From Agrococcus carbonis (GTDB taxonomy: Bacteria; Actinomycetota; Actinomycetes; Actinomycetales; Microbacteriaceae), in assembly GCF_900104705.1 (NCBI RefSeq), contig NZ_LT629734.1, positions 1,302,001 to 1,366,000 of the forward strand: a stretch of DNA of 64,000 nt, read 5' to 3'. The notes under the pieces are model-generated. The model did no database searches. It was not told the DNA's origin and worked only from the letters and a program-made list of their open reading frames with translations. The position numbers and the translations under genes are program-made. Of the stretch, positions 46,475 to 54,371 are shown piece by piece. Position 1 is the first letter of the stretch, and every line of letters starts with the position of its first letter.

Positions 46475-46521
46475 TTGACAGGTTCATGGGTTGCATGGTT
46501 CATTAGTTGAGTAATGAACCA
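46475..46521 (+). promoter_or_regulatory. Promoter/operator of the GntR-ABC operon
   Basis: A consensus -35 TTGACA lies at 46475-46480. About 16 bases further is a perfect 10-bp inverted repeat, TGGTTCATTA (46496-46505) and TAATGAACCA (46512-46521), around a 6-base centre. Its place over the probable -10 fits autorepression by the YtrA-type regulator encoded next. Confidence 0.75.
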
Positions 46522-46589
46522 ACGGAGCGAGTCCGCTCGATCGCTCGCCGGATGTGCGCACATCCGACCCACACCACCAGGAGGCAGTG

Positions 46590-46949
46590 ATGCTCGATGA
46601 GAGCAAGCCGCTGTTCCAAGCAGTCGCTGAGCAGATCGAGGACGGGATCCTCGACGGCACCTACGCCGAGGACGATCCCGTGCCCTCGACCAACCAGCTG
46701 GCCGCGTTCCTCCGCATCAATCCAGCCACCGCCGGCAAGGGCCTCGGGCTCCTCGTCGACGCGGGGGTGCTCGTCAAGAGGAGAGGGATCGGCATGTTCG
46801 TCGCCGAAGGCGCCAGAGAGGCGCTCCGCCAACGCCGCAGGTTCGCGTTCGAGGACCTGTACATCGCACCCCTGCTGCGCGAGGCAGCCCAGCTCGGCAT
46901 CACGCCCGAGGAGCTCGCCAGCATGATCACGAAGGAGCCAGCACGATGA
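46590..46949 (+). CDS. GntR-family regulator, YtrA subfamily
   Basis: A 119-residue repressor. The GntR winged helix spans residues about 8-75 (FQAVAEQIEDGILDGTYAEDDPVPSTNQLAAFLRINPATAGKGLGLLVDAGVL). The short C-terminal tail lacks an effector domain, as in the YtrA subfamily that controls adjacent ABC genes. An AGGAGG sits upstream of ATG 46590. The gene stop overlaps the ABC ATPase start as ATGA, and a 10-bp palindrome lies 70-90 bases upstream. Confidence 0.92.
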   Translation: MLDESKPLFQAVAEQIEDGILDGTYAEDDPVPSTNQLAAFLRINPATAGKGLGLLVDAGVLVKRRGIGMFVAEGAREALRQRRRFAFEDLYIAPLLREAAQLGITPEELASMITKEPAR

Positions 46950-47848
46950 CCGCCATCGTCACCCGCGGCCTCACCAAGCGCTACCCCGAGGTCACCGCCC
47001 TCGACGACGTCTCGATCAGCCTCGAGGAGCACCGCATCCACGGCCTGCTCGGCCGCAACGGCGCCGGCAAGACGACCCTGATGCAGCTGCTCACCGGCCA
47101 GGTGTTCGCGACCTCCGGCGAGATGCAGGTGCTGGGGGGCACGCCGGTCGAGAACGTCGACGTGCTCTCGCAGACGGTCTTCATCCAGGAGAGCCAGAAG
47201 TACCCCGACACGTTCCGCGCGATCGACGTGCTGCGCATCGCCGCCGGCGCCTACCCCAACTGGGATCAGGACTACGCCGACCGGCTCGTCGCCAAGTACC
47301 GGCTGCCCGCGAAGCGCCTCATCAAGAAGCTCTCCCGTGGCCAGCTCTCCGCCGTCGGCATCGTCATCGGGCTCGCCGCCCGCGCACCGCTGACCTTCTT
47401 CGACGAGCCCTACCTCGGGCTCGACGCGGTCGCGCGGCAGATGTTCTTCGACGACCTGCTCGCCGACTACACCGAGCACCCGCGCACGATCGTGCTCTCG
47501 ACCCACCACATCGACGAGGTCGCGAACCTGCTCGAGCACATCGTCATCCTCGACCAGGGGAAGGTGCTGCTCGACGCCGACACCGACGACCTGCACGACG
47601 CCGCCATCACGGTCTCGGGCAGGGCGGATGCGGTGGATGCGTTCCTGGGCGGCCGCGACGTGCTCGAGCGCAAGGCGCTCGGCACGCTCGCGAGCGCCAC
47701 GTTCACGCCCCGCGAGGGCGACGAGCGCGCCGCGCACGAGGCCGGGCTCGACCTCACGCCCGTCTCGCTCCAGGCGCTCTTCGTGCACCTGACCACCGCC
47801 AACGCGGCCGACGCCGCCGACCGCGCCGACGCGCGCGCGAGAGTCTGA
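46946..47848 (+). CDS. ABC transporter ATP-binding protein (YtrB-like)
   Basis: A 300-residue ATPase. Walker A is GRNGAGKTTLM (about 36-46); the signature is degenerate (KKLSRGQLSAVG, LSRGQ instead of LSGGQ); Walker B is LTFFDEPYLGLDA and the H-loop STHHIDEV. The C-terminal 80 residues form an extension with no ATPase motif. It is second in a gntR-ATPase-permease operon, coupled by ATGA to the regulator. Such operons respond to cell-wall-active antibiotics in Firmicutes and are of unknown role here. Confidence 0.9.
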   Translation: MTAIVTRGLTKRYPEVTALDDVSISLEEHRIHGLLGRNGAGKTTLMQLLTGQVFATSGEMQVLGGTPVENVDVLSQTVFIQESQKYPDTFRAIDVLRIAAGAYPNWDQDYADRLVAKYRLPAKRLIKKLSRGQLSAVGIVIGLAARAPLTFFDEPYLGLDAVARQMFFDDLLADYTEHPRTIVLSTHHIDEVANLLEHIVILDQGKVLLDADTDDLHDAAITVSGRADAVDAFLGGRDVLERKALGTLASATFTPREGDERAAHEAGLDLTPVSLQALFVHLTTANAADAADRADARARV

Positions 47849-47861
47849 GAGGAGGCCGACC

Positions 47862-48602
47862 ATGCGCATCCGCAACGTCGTCCAGCTCCACACCGTCAAC
47901 AAGCTGCAGGCCTTCGGCTGGCCACTGCTCATCATGAGCTTCTCGCTCGCGATCGTGCTCGTGATCGGCGCCATCATCCTCAACGTCGCGACGTCGCAGG
48001 GCGGCGACTCGCTCGCCGACGCGCGCGCGGGCATGAGCACGGGGATGCAGTGGAACGGCGCGATCTTCGCGCTGCTCGGACCGCTCATCGGCTTCGGCTT
48101 CACCGCGATGGGGCAGTACTTCCCGCTCGCGCTCGGCCTCGGCCTCACCCGCCGCGAGTTCGCGCTCGGCACGACCGCCGTGTTCCTCGGCAACGCGCTG
48201 TTCTTCGCCGTCATCGTCACGATCGGCAAGGTCATCGAGGTCGCGACGGGCGGGTTCGGGCTCGGCATCCGCTTCTTCAACACCGTCTACACGGGCACCG
48301 GCGAGTGGTGGCAGACGCTCGCGCAGACGTTCCTGCTCATCCTCATGGTCATGTTCCTCGGCGCCGCGATCACGACCGCGTTCCACCGCTGGGGCCAGTC
48401 GTTCCTCTGGGTCTTCTGGATCGGGCTCGCGGTCGTCGTCGTCGCGATCGTCGGCGGTGCGCTGCTGTCGGAGGCGTTCCGCCAGGTGGTGTTCGACATC
48501 GGCTCGATGGGCTGGCTGCCGTGGATGGGCGTCGTCGTGCTCGTCGGCGCCCTCGGCGCGGCCGCGTGGTTCACGCTCGTGCGGCGGGCGCAGGCCCGCT
48601 GA
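47862..48602 (+). CDS. ABC transporter permease of the YtrA-type operon
   Basis: A 246-residue membrane protein with six predicted helices (first near PLLIMSFSLAIVLVIGAIILNVA, last near WMGVVVLVGALGAAAWFTLV). It has no homologue I can name beyond this operon type, and starts 13 bases after the ATPase gene, preceded by GAGAGGAGG. It is presumably the membrane partner of the ATPase. Confidence 0.88.
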   Translation: MRIRNVVQLHTVNKLQAFGWPLLIMSFSLAIVLVIGAIILNVATSQGGDSLADARAGMSTGMQWNGAIFALLGPLIGFGFTAMGQYFPLALGLGLTRREFALGTTAVFLGNALFFAVIVTIGKVIEVATGGFGLGIRFFNTVYTGTGEWWQTLAQTFLLILMVMFLGAAITTAFHRWGQSFLWVFWIGLAVVVVAIVGGALLSEAFRQVVFDIGSMGWLPWMGVVVLVGALGAAAWFTLVRRAQAR

Positions 48603-48634
48603 ACCGCGCATCCCCGCCGATCGGCATCGCGCTC

Positions 48635-48664
48635 GATGGCCCGCACCGCCTGGTGCGGGCCATC
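48635..48664. terminator. Bidirectional hairpin between the permease and phr genes
   Basis: GATGGCCCGCACC (48635-48647) pairs perfectly with GGTGCGGGCCATC (48652-48664) around a GCCT loop. It serves both convergent genes. Confidence 0.75.
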
Positions 48665-48672
48665 GCCGCGCG

Positions 48673-50025
48673 TCAGCGCTTGACGGCCTCGAGCCGCGCG
48701 AGCGCCTCCTCGCGCTCGGCCGCGTGGTCGAGGATGCGCTCCGGGTAGCCGTCGGCGTAGCCGTCGTCGGCCTTCCACGGCTCGTGCGCCGCGGCGCCGG
48801 CGAGATGCCGGAGCTCCGGCACCCAGCGGCGCACGTAGTCGCCGTCGGGGTCGAACTTGAGGCCCTGCAGCACCGGGTTGAAGACGCGGAAGAACGGCGA
48901 CGCATCCGTGCCCGTGCCCGCCGTCCACTGCCAGCCGTGGTTGTTCGAGGCGAGATCGCCGTCGGCGAGCAGGTCGAGGAAGTGGCGGGCGCCGTGCGGC
49001 CACCACACGTGCAGGTCCTTCGTGAGGAAGCTCGCCGTCGCCATGCGCACCCGGTTGTGCATCCAGCCCTCGGCGTGCAGCTGGCGCATGCCGGCGTCGA
49101 CGAAGGGGAAGCCGGTGCGTCCCTCCTGCCACGCGACGAAGCCGTCCCCGGGCTCGTCGTACGCCATGCCGCGGAGCGCCTCGCTGAAGTCGTGCCACGC
49201 CGAGCGGGGGTGGTGCAGCAGCACGTCGGCGTAGAACTCGCGCCACGCGAGCTCGGTCTGGAACCGGCGCAGCGAGCGCTGCGCGCCGGCGCTGCGGCGC
49301 GGGGCGACCCGGTCGAGGTCGGCGAGCAGCGTGCGCGGGTGCACGGCGCCGAGCTTGAGCGCGATCGACAGGCGCGAGGTGCCGTCGAGGTCGGGGCGGT
49401 CGCGGTGCGCGTCGTAGTCGTCGATCGCGTCGTCGAGGAACGCGCGCCAGCGCTCGAGCGCCCCCTCCTCGCTCGCCCACGAGAGGTCGGCCTCGACCTC
49501 GGGCGCCGCAGGCAGCGGCTCGCCCTCGATGCGCCGCACCCAGCGGAACGACGCGGGCAGCTCGGCCGGCGCCCGCCACCCGTGCCGCAGCCAGGCCTTC
49601 GAGAAGGGCGTGAAGACGCGGAAGGGCGTGCCGTCGTCCTTCCGCACGCGGCCGGGCGTCACGGCGTAGGGCGAGCCGGTCGCGACGACCGGCACCGCGA
49701 GCGCGCGCTCGACGCGGGCGTCGCGGGCACGGCCGTACGGGGTGGACTCGCCGGAGACGTGCACCGCATCCGCCCCCACCTCGTCGGCGAGCGCGGGGAT
49801 GACCTGCTCGGGGCGCCCCGACCGCACGACGAGCGCGCCGTCGGTCGCGGCGTGCAGGGCGGCGAGCGCGGTGCGCAGGGCCGCGGTGCGCGCCGCGCCC
49901 GCGCCGTCGAAGGCGGGGTCGAGCACGAAGACGGGCAGCACATCGCCGGCAGCCGCGGCCTCGGCGAGCGCCGGGTGGTCGCGCACCCGCAGGTCGCGCC
50001 GGAACCAGACGAGCTGCGTGCCCAT
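48673..50025 (-). CDS. phrB: Deoxyribodipyrimidine photo-lyase (CPD photolyase)
   Basis: A 450-residue photolyase/cryptochrome. The N-terminal antenna domain begins LVWFRRDLRVRDHPAL. The FAD-binding domain shows TSRLSIALKLGAVHPR, ELAWREFYADVL, FPFVDAGMRQLHAEGWMHNRVRM, and the DLASNNHGWQWTAGTG motif that contains the conserved tryptophan chain. The class I CPD type is likely. It repairs UV-induced pyrimidine dimers using visible light. A lone gene, convergent with the ABC operon. Confidence 0.95.
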   Translation of the reverse strand: MGTQLVWFRRDLRVRDHPALAEAAAAGDVLPVFVLDPAFDGAGAARTAALRTALAALHAATDGALVVRSGRPEQVIPALADEVGADAVHVSGESTPYGRARDARVERALAVPVVATGSPYAVTPGRVRKDDGTPFRVFTPFSKAWLRHGWRAPAELPASFRWVRRIEGEPLPAAPEVEADLSWASEEGALERWRAFLDDAIDDYDAHRDRPDLDGTSRLSIALKLGAVHPRTLLADLDRVAPRRSAGAQRSLRRFQTELAWREFYADVLLHHPRSAWHDFSEALRGMAYDEPGDGFVAWQEGRTGFPFVDAGMRQLHAEGWMHNRVRMATASFLTKDLHVWWPHGARHFLDLLADGDLASNNHGWQWTAGTGTDASPFFRVFNPVLQGLKFDPDGDYVRRWVPELRHLAGAAAHEPWKADDGYADGYPERILDHAAEREEALARLEAVKR

Positions 50026-50161
50026 GCGCCGAGGCTAGTGGTCGCGGCGCCCGCGCGGCTGGGGATGCCCCGGGTGCAGCTGGGTCGCGCAGGGTGCAGC
50101 TGGATTGCACAGGTGCGGAGGCGGCGCGACAGCCGCTGCCGTCGCACCGCCCGCGTGCCCG

Positions 50162-50494
50162 CTACTCGTGCTCGGCGCGCGGCCTCCCGGCTCCCGACGG
50201 CCCGAGGCCCTCAGCGGGCGACTCGGCGTCCTGCACGGGCGAGCCCGTGCCGCCGAGTCCCTCGGCGGGCGACTCGGCGTCGCGCACGGGCGAGCCCTCG
50301 CCGGCCTCCGTCGCGCCGAGCCCCTCGACGGGCGACGTGCGCTGCTGCACGGGCGCGCCCTCGGTGCCCGGGCTCGACCCCATGCCCTCCTCGGGCGAGG
50401 CCTGGTCGACGGCGTCGTCGACGATCCCGTCGGGGTGCACGGGCCTCGCGTGCTCGGGCACGGGCGAGTCGTCGTTGTGCGATCCGGTGTCCAT
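50162..50494 (-). CDS. Small acidic repeat protein of unknown function
   Basis: A 110-residue acidic, hydrophilic protein from ATG 50494. It is made of five or six degenerate units of about 15 residues on the pattern S-P-V/A-E-G-L-G followed by a G/T/E-rich spacer and SPVQDAE or SPVRDAE (for example SPAEGLGGTGSPVQDAE). No membrane or signal segment. It may be intrinsically disordered. The nucleotide repeats are in frame, which supports selection for the protein, but no family is recognised. Confidence 0.55.
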   Translation of the reverse strand: MDTGSHNDDSPVPEHARPVHPDGIVDDAVDQASPEEGMGSSPGTEGAPVQQRTSPVEGLGATEAGEGSPVRDAESPAEGLGGTGSPVQDAESPAEGLGPSGAGRPRAEHE

Positions 50495-50637
50495 CTGGTC
50501 CTCCGATCGTGCAGCGGCGGGCTGCGCCGCAGTAGGCGGGGCGGGTGTGCCCCTGGGTGGCATTGTGCCGCGCCGGGCTGGGATTCTGTACCCCGGATCC
50601 GTCGGATGCGCGTGGGCGCGTCTGCGAGGATCGTCGC

Positions 50638-51687
50638 GTGCAGACGCTCCACGACACCGCCCGCCGCGGCTTCGCATCCGACAACTACTCCGGCGTGCAC
50701 CCCGAGGTGCTCGCCGCGCTCGCCGCCGCGAACGGCGGGCATCAGACCGCCTACGGCGCCGACGACTACACGGCACGCCTGCAGGAGGTCGTGCGCGGCC
50801 ACTTCGGCGAGGCCGCCGAGGCGTTCCCGGTCTTCAACGGCACGGGCGCCAACGTGCTCGCGCTGCAGTCGCTGCTGCCCCGCTGGGGCGCGGTGATCGC
50901 CGCGCGCACGGCGCACATCAACGTCGACGAGGGCGGCGCGCCCGAGCGCGTCGGCGGCATGAAGCTGCTCACCGTCGAGACCCCCGACGGCAAGCTCACC
51001 CCCGAGCTCATCGACCAGGAGGCGTGGGGCTGGGGCGACGAGCACCGCGCCCAGCCGCTCGCCGTCTCGATCACGCAGTCGACCGAGCTCGGCACGCTCT
51101 ACACCGCCGACGAGATCCGCGCGATCGCCGACCACGCCCACGAGCGCGGCATGCTGCTGCACCTCGACGGCGCGCGGCTGTCGAACGCGGCGGTCTCGCT
51201 CGGGCAGCCGCTGCGCGCCTTCACGACGGATGCGGGCGTCGACATCCTCTCGCTCGGCGGCACGAAGAACGGGGCGATGGGCGCCGAGGCCGTCGTCGTG
51301 CTGTCGGAGCGCGCGGGCGCGGGCCTCGTCTACCTGCGCAAGCTCAACATGCAGCTCGCCTCGAAGATGCGCTTCATCTCGGCGCAGCTCATCGCGCTGT
51401 TCGAGGGCGAGCTGTGGCGCGAGAACGCGGCGCACGCCAATGCGATGGCGGCACGGCTGCGCGCGGCGGTCGAGCCGCTCGACGGCGTCTCGTTCGCCTA
51501 CCCGACCCAGTCGAACGGCGTCTTCGCGCGCCTGCCCCAGGGCGTCGCCGACCGCGTGCGCGACGCGTTCTTCTTCTACGACTGGGATGCGGCGGCCGGC
51601 GAGGTGCGCTGGATGTGCACGTGGGACACGACCGAGGACGACGTGGATGCGTTCGCCGCGGCCGTGCGGGAGGCCGTCGGCGGGTAG
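50638..51687 (+). CDS. Threonine aldolase-like PLP-dependent beta-eliminating lyase
   Basis: A 349-residue fold-type I PLP enzyme of the low-specificity threonine aldolase/beta-eliminating lyase family. ASDNYSGVHPEVLAAL is the N-terminal substrate loop, FPVFNGTGANVLALQSLL the cofactor-binding segment, and LHLDGARLSNAAVSLG holds the PLP aspartate. The PLP lysine is in LSLGGTKNGAMGAEAVVV. It cleaves L-threonine or allo-threonine to glycine and acetaldehyde. The GTG start at 50638 is chosen by alignment of the N terminus. Confidence 0.9.
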   Translation: MQTLHDTARRGFASDNYSGVHPEVLAALAAANGGHQTAYGADDYTARLQEVVRGHFGEAAEAFPVFNGTGANVLALQSLLPRWGAVIAARTAHINVDEGGAPERVGGMKLLTVETPDGKLTPELIDQEAWGWGDEHRAQPLAVSITQSTELGTLYTADEIRAIADHAHERGMLLHLDGARLSNAAVSLGQPLRAFTTDAGVDILSLGGTKNGAMGAEAVVVLSERAGAGLVYLRKLNMQLASKMRFISAQLIALFEGELWRENAAHANAMAARLRAAVEPLDGVSFAYPTQSNGVFARLPQGVADRVRDAFFFYDWDAAAGEVRWMCTWDTTEDDVDAFAAAVREAVGG

Positions 51688-51735
51688 GCCCGGCGGGCGC
51701 TGCGGCCGCGGCCGCGGAGCGCGTACCGTCGAAGC

Positions 51736-53409
51736 ATGAGGCTGCGTCGATCGGGGTTCATGATCGCGGCGCTGCTGGCCCTCTCGGGCCTGCTCGCGGG
51801 GTGCGCCGCGCCGGCCTCCGTGACCCGCACGGCTCCGTCGGCCTCCCAGTCGGCGCGACCCGACGCATCCGCCCCCACACCCCCGCTGCCTCTGCCGCCC
51901 CCGCCGCTCGCGTGGGGCCCGACGCAGGCGCAGCTCGACGAGGGGATCGAGGCGGCCGCGGCGATGCCGACGGCGGATGCGGCGGGACAGGTCGTCGTCG
52001 CCCAGTTCGCCGGCACCGACCCGGATGCGGCCGCGCAGCAGGTGCGCGAGCTGGGGCTCGCGGGGGTCATCCTCTTCGCGCCGAACGCGAGCGGGCCCGA
52101 CGGCGTCCGCGCGATCGCCGATGCGGTGCAGGCCGCGGGCGCCGAGCGGCGCGACTGGCCGACCATGGTCGCCGTCGACGAGGAGGGCGGCATCGTGCAG
52201 CGGCTCGGGGGCCGCTCCGGGTGGCCGGGCATGCCGCCGTTCCTCGCGTCGGGTGCGGCGGTCGCCGGCGGCGACGCGCAGCCGGTGCACGACGCCTACC
52301 GCGCCCTCGGGGACGAGCTGCGCGCGGTGGGCATCACGACCGACTTCGCGCCCGTCGCCGACGTCACGATCGGGCCGCGCGACGCCGCGATCGGCACGCG
52401 CTCGGCGAGCGGGGATCCCGCCGTCGCATCCGAAGCCGCGGCCGCGGCCGCACGCGGCCTCTCGGCGGGCGGCGTGCTCGCCGCGGCGAAGCACTTCCCC
52501 GGGCACGGCGCGCTCACCGTCGACTCGCACGAGGCGCTGCCCGAGCAGAGCGCCTCCGACGCCGAGCTCGCCGCGCGCGACCTCGTGCCGTTCGAGGCCG
52601 CGATCGACGCCGGCGCGCCGATGGTCATGATGGGCCACATCGCGGTCGACGCGTGGGATCCGGGCGTGCCCGCGACGCTCTCGCCCGCTGCCTACGAGCG
52701 GCTGCGCGCGCTCGGCTTCACGGGCGTCGCGATCACCGACTCGCTCGGCATGGGGGCGCTCGCCGCGTTCGGCGACAGCGGCACGATCGCCGTGCAGGCG
52801 CTCCGGGCCGGCGCCGACCTGCTGCTGACACCGCCCGACGCCGCCGCGGCGGTGCGGGGCATCACGGATGCGGTGGAGTCGGGCGCGCTCCCCCGTGCGC
52901 GGCTCGACGAGGCGGCCGGGCGGGTGATCGCGATGCAGCGCTGGCAGGCGCGCATCGCCGAGCGAGCCGACATCACCGGGGTCGAGGCGTCCACGGCCGC
53001 CGCGGCCGACGCATCCGCCGCCCTCTCGGCCGCTGCGATCACGCTCGTCTCGGGGCCGTGCTCGGGGCCGCTCGTCGGCCCGCGGGTGCAGCTGCTCGGC
53101 GGCACGGACGCCGATCGCGCGGCGATGACCGACGCGCTGCACGCGCACGGGCTGCAGGCGGTGTCGGGGAGCGCGGCCGACAGCACCGTGCGCCTGCTGC
53201 GCGGCGCATCGGGTGGCGGCTCGGCGGATGCTGCGGTGGCGCTCGACTGGCCCCACGCCCTCGCCGGCACGTCTGCGCCCGTGCGGATCGCGGCGTTCGG
53301 GCGCACGGCGGGAGCGTTCGACGCGGTCGCGGCGGTGCTCGCGGGCGACGCGGTTGCGCGGGGGCGGCTGCCGGTCGCGGTCGAGGGGCTGCCGGCGTCG
53401 GGCTGCTGA
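51736..53409 (+). CDS. Lipoprotein glycoside hydrolase family 3 (NagZ-like)
   Basis: A 557-residue secreted lipoprotein (LLAGC, cysteine about residue 23) with a Pro-rich linker. The GH3 barrel contains GLAGVILFAPNASGP, MVAVDEEGGIVQRL, DFAPVADV, KHFPGHGALTVDSHEALP and the nucleophile region GVAITDSLGMGALAA. KHFPGHG with DSH marks the beta-N-acetylhexosaminidase (NagZ)-type subgroup with an Asp-His catalytic loop. A C-terminal GH3 C-like domain (about 430-557) is more divergent. It probably trims cell-wall muropeptides or chitin-derived sugars outside the cell. Confidence 0.88.
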   Translation: MRLRRSGFMIAALLALSGLLAGCAAPASVTRTAPSASQSARPDASAPTPPLPLPPPPLAWGPTQAQLDEGIEAAAAMPTADAAGQVVVAQFAGTDPDAAAQQVRELGLAGVILFAPNASGPDGVRAIADAVQAAGAERRDWPTMVAVDEEGGIVQRLGGRSGWPGMPPFLASGAAVAGGDAQPVHDAYRALGDELRAVGITTDFAPVADVTIGPRDAAIGTRSASGDPAVASEAAAAAARGLSAGGVLAAAKHFPGHGALTVDSHEALPEQSASDAELAARDLVPFEAAIDAGAPMVMMGHIAVDAWDPGVPATLSPAAYERLRALGFTGVAITDSLGMGALAAFGDSGTIAVQALRAGADLLLTPPDAAAAVRGITDAVESGALPRARLDEAAGRVIAMQRWQARIAERADITGVEASTAAAADASAALSAAAITLVSGPCSGPLVGPRVQLLGGTDADRAAMTDALHAHGLQAVSGSAADSTVRLLRGASGGGSADAAVALDWPHALAGTSAPVRIAAFGRTAGAFDAVAAVLAGDAVARGRLPVAVEGLPASGC

Positions 53410-53427
53410 GGGCCGGGTTGCTGACGG

Positions 53428-53447
53428 CCGGGCCGTCGCCGGCCCGG
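53428..53447 (+). terminator. Hairpin after the GH3 gene
   Basis: CCGGGCCG and CGGCCCGG form an 8-bp perfect stem around TCGC, 19 bases past the GH3 stop. Confidence 0.55.
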
Positions 53448-53520
53448 GCTGTGCTGACGGGGTGCGAGGCGTGCCCGGCAGCGTGCGCACGGCGTGGGTG
53501 GCGCGTGCTTCACTGTCGCC

Positions 53521-54183
53521 ATGATCGGCACCCCCGGCGGCTCGGAGGAGCGGCCCGCGGTCTTCTTCCGCGATGCGTCGGAGTTCCGCGCGTGGCTCGA
53601 AGCGCACCACGAGACCGAGACCGAGCTGTGGATGGGCTTGCACGCCAAGCACGTCTCGCCGCGCGGCCTCACGTGGGCCGAGGCGGTGCCCGAGGCGCTG
53701 TGCTTCGGCTGGATCGACTCGCTCTCGCAGCGCATCGACGGCGATTCGCGCCGGCAGCGCTGGACGCCGCGCAAGCGCTCATCGGTGTGGTCGGCCGTGA
53801 ACGTCGCGCACGTCGAGCGGCTCATCGCCGAGGGGCGGATGCGTCCGGCCGGCCTCGCGGCGTTCGAGGCGCGCCCTGCCGACACGGGTGCCGGCTACTC
53901 CTACGAGACGGCGCCTCGCACGCTGCCGGAGGAGCTGCAGCGGCACGTCGACGCGTCGCCCGCCGCGCGGGCCTTCCTCGCCGAGGCGACCGAGAGCTAT
54001 CGGCGCGCGGCGATCGCGTGGGTGCTCGGCGCCAAGCGCGAGGCGACGCGCGAGCAGCGCGCGCGGCAGCTCGCCGACGACTCGGCCGCCGGCCGGCTCA
54101 TCCCGCCGCAGCGCTACGGCGAGACGCCGCGGTGGGTGGAGCGGGCGGCGGCGGCCGCTGCTGCCGCCTCGCTGGCTGAGTAG
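53521..54183 (+). CDS. YdeI/OmpD-associated family protein
   Basis: A 220-residue protein of the YdeI-like family (bacteriocin-protection proteins). Family features are FRAWLEAHHETETELWMGLHAKHVSPRGLTWAEAVPEALCFGWIDSLSQRIDG and WTPRKRSSVWSAVNVAHVERL, with YGETPRWVERAAA near the end. The last four residues and the stop lie within a REP-like repeat (54171 on), so the 3' end of this gene was shaped by the repeat. Biochemical role unknown. Confidence 0.85.
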   Translation: MIGTPGGSEERPAVFFRDASEFRAWLEAHHETETELWMGLHAKHVSPRGLTWAEAVPEALCFGWIDSLSQRIDGDSRRQRWTPRKRSSVWSAVNVAHVERLIAEGRMRPAGLAAFEARPADTGAGYSYETAPRTLPEELQRHVDASPAARAFLAEATESYRRAAIAWVLGAKREATREQRARQLADDSAAGRLIPPQRYGETPRWVERAAAAAAAASLAE

Positions 54184-54356
54184 CGGCGGCAAGGCGCCTC
54201 GCTGGTCGAGTAGCGGCCGCAGGCCGCGTATCGAGACCCCCGGGCTCCGGTCTCGTGACGCGAACGCCTGCGGCGTGCGCTCCTCGACCTACGGGCTCAT
54301 CGCCCTGTCCGCTGGTCGAGGAGCGCGCCGGCGCAGCCGGCACGCGTCACGAGACC
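54171..54356. repeat. REP-like repeat cluster, copy 5
   Basis: GCTGGCTGAGTAGCGGCGGC, GCTGGTCGAGTAGCGGCCGC-AGGCCGCGTATCGAGACC, a GGTCTCGTGACG...CTCCTCGACC unit in the opposite sense, and a CTGGTCGAGGAGCGCGCC...CACGAGACC unit. It fills the region between the YdeI-like and pcp genes. Confidence 0.75.
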
Positions 54357-54371
54357 AAGGAGCGAGCAGCC

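Noticed and set aside
50035..53652. A 1205-codon minus-strand open frame
   Set aside because: Antisense to the threonine-aldolase-like and GH3 genes; no recognisable domain.
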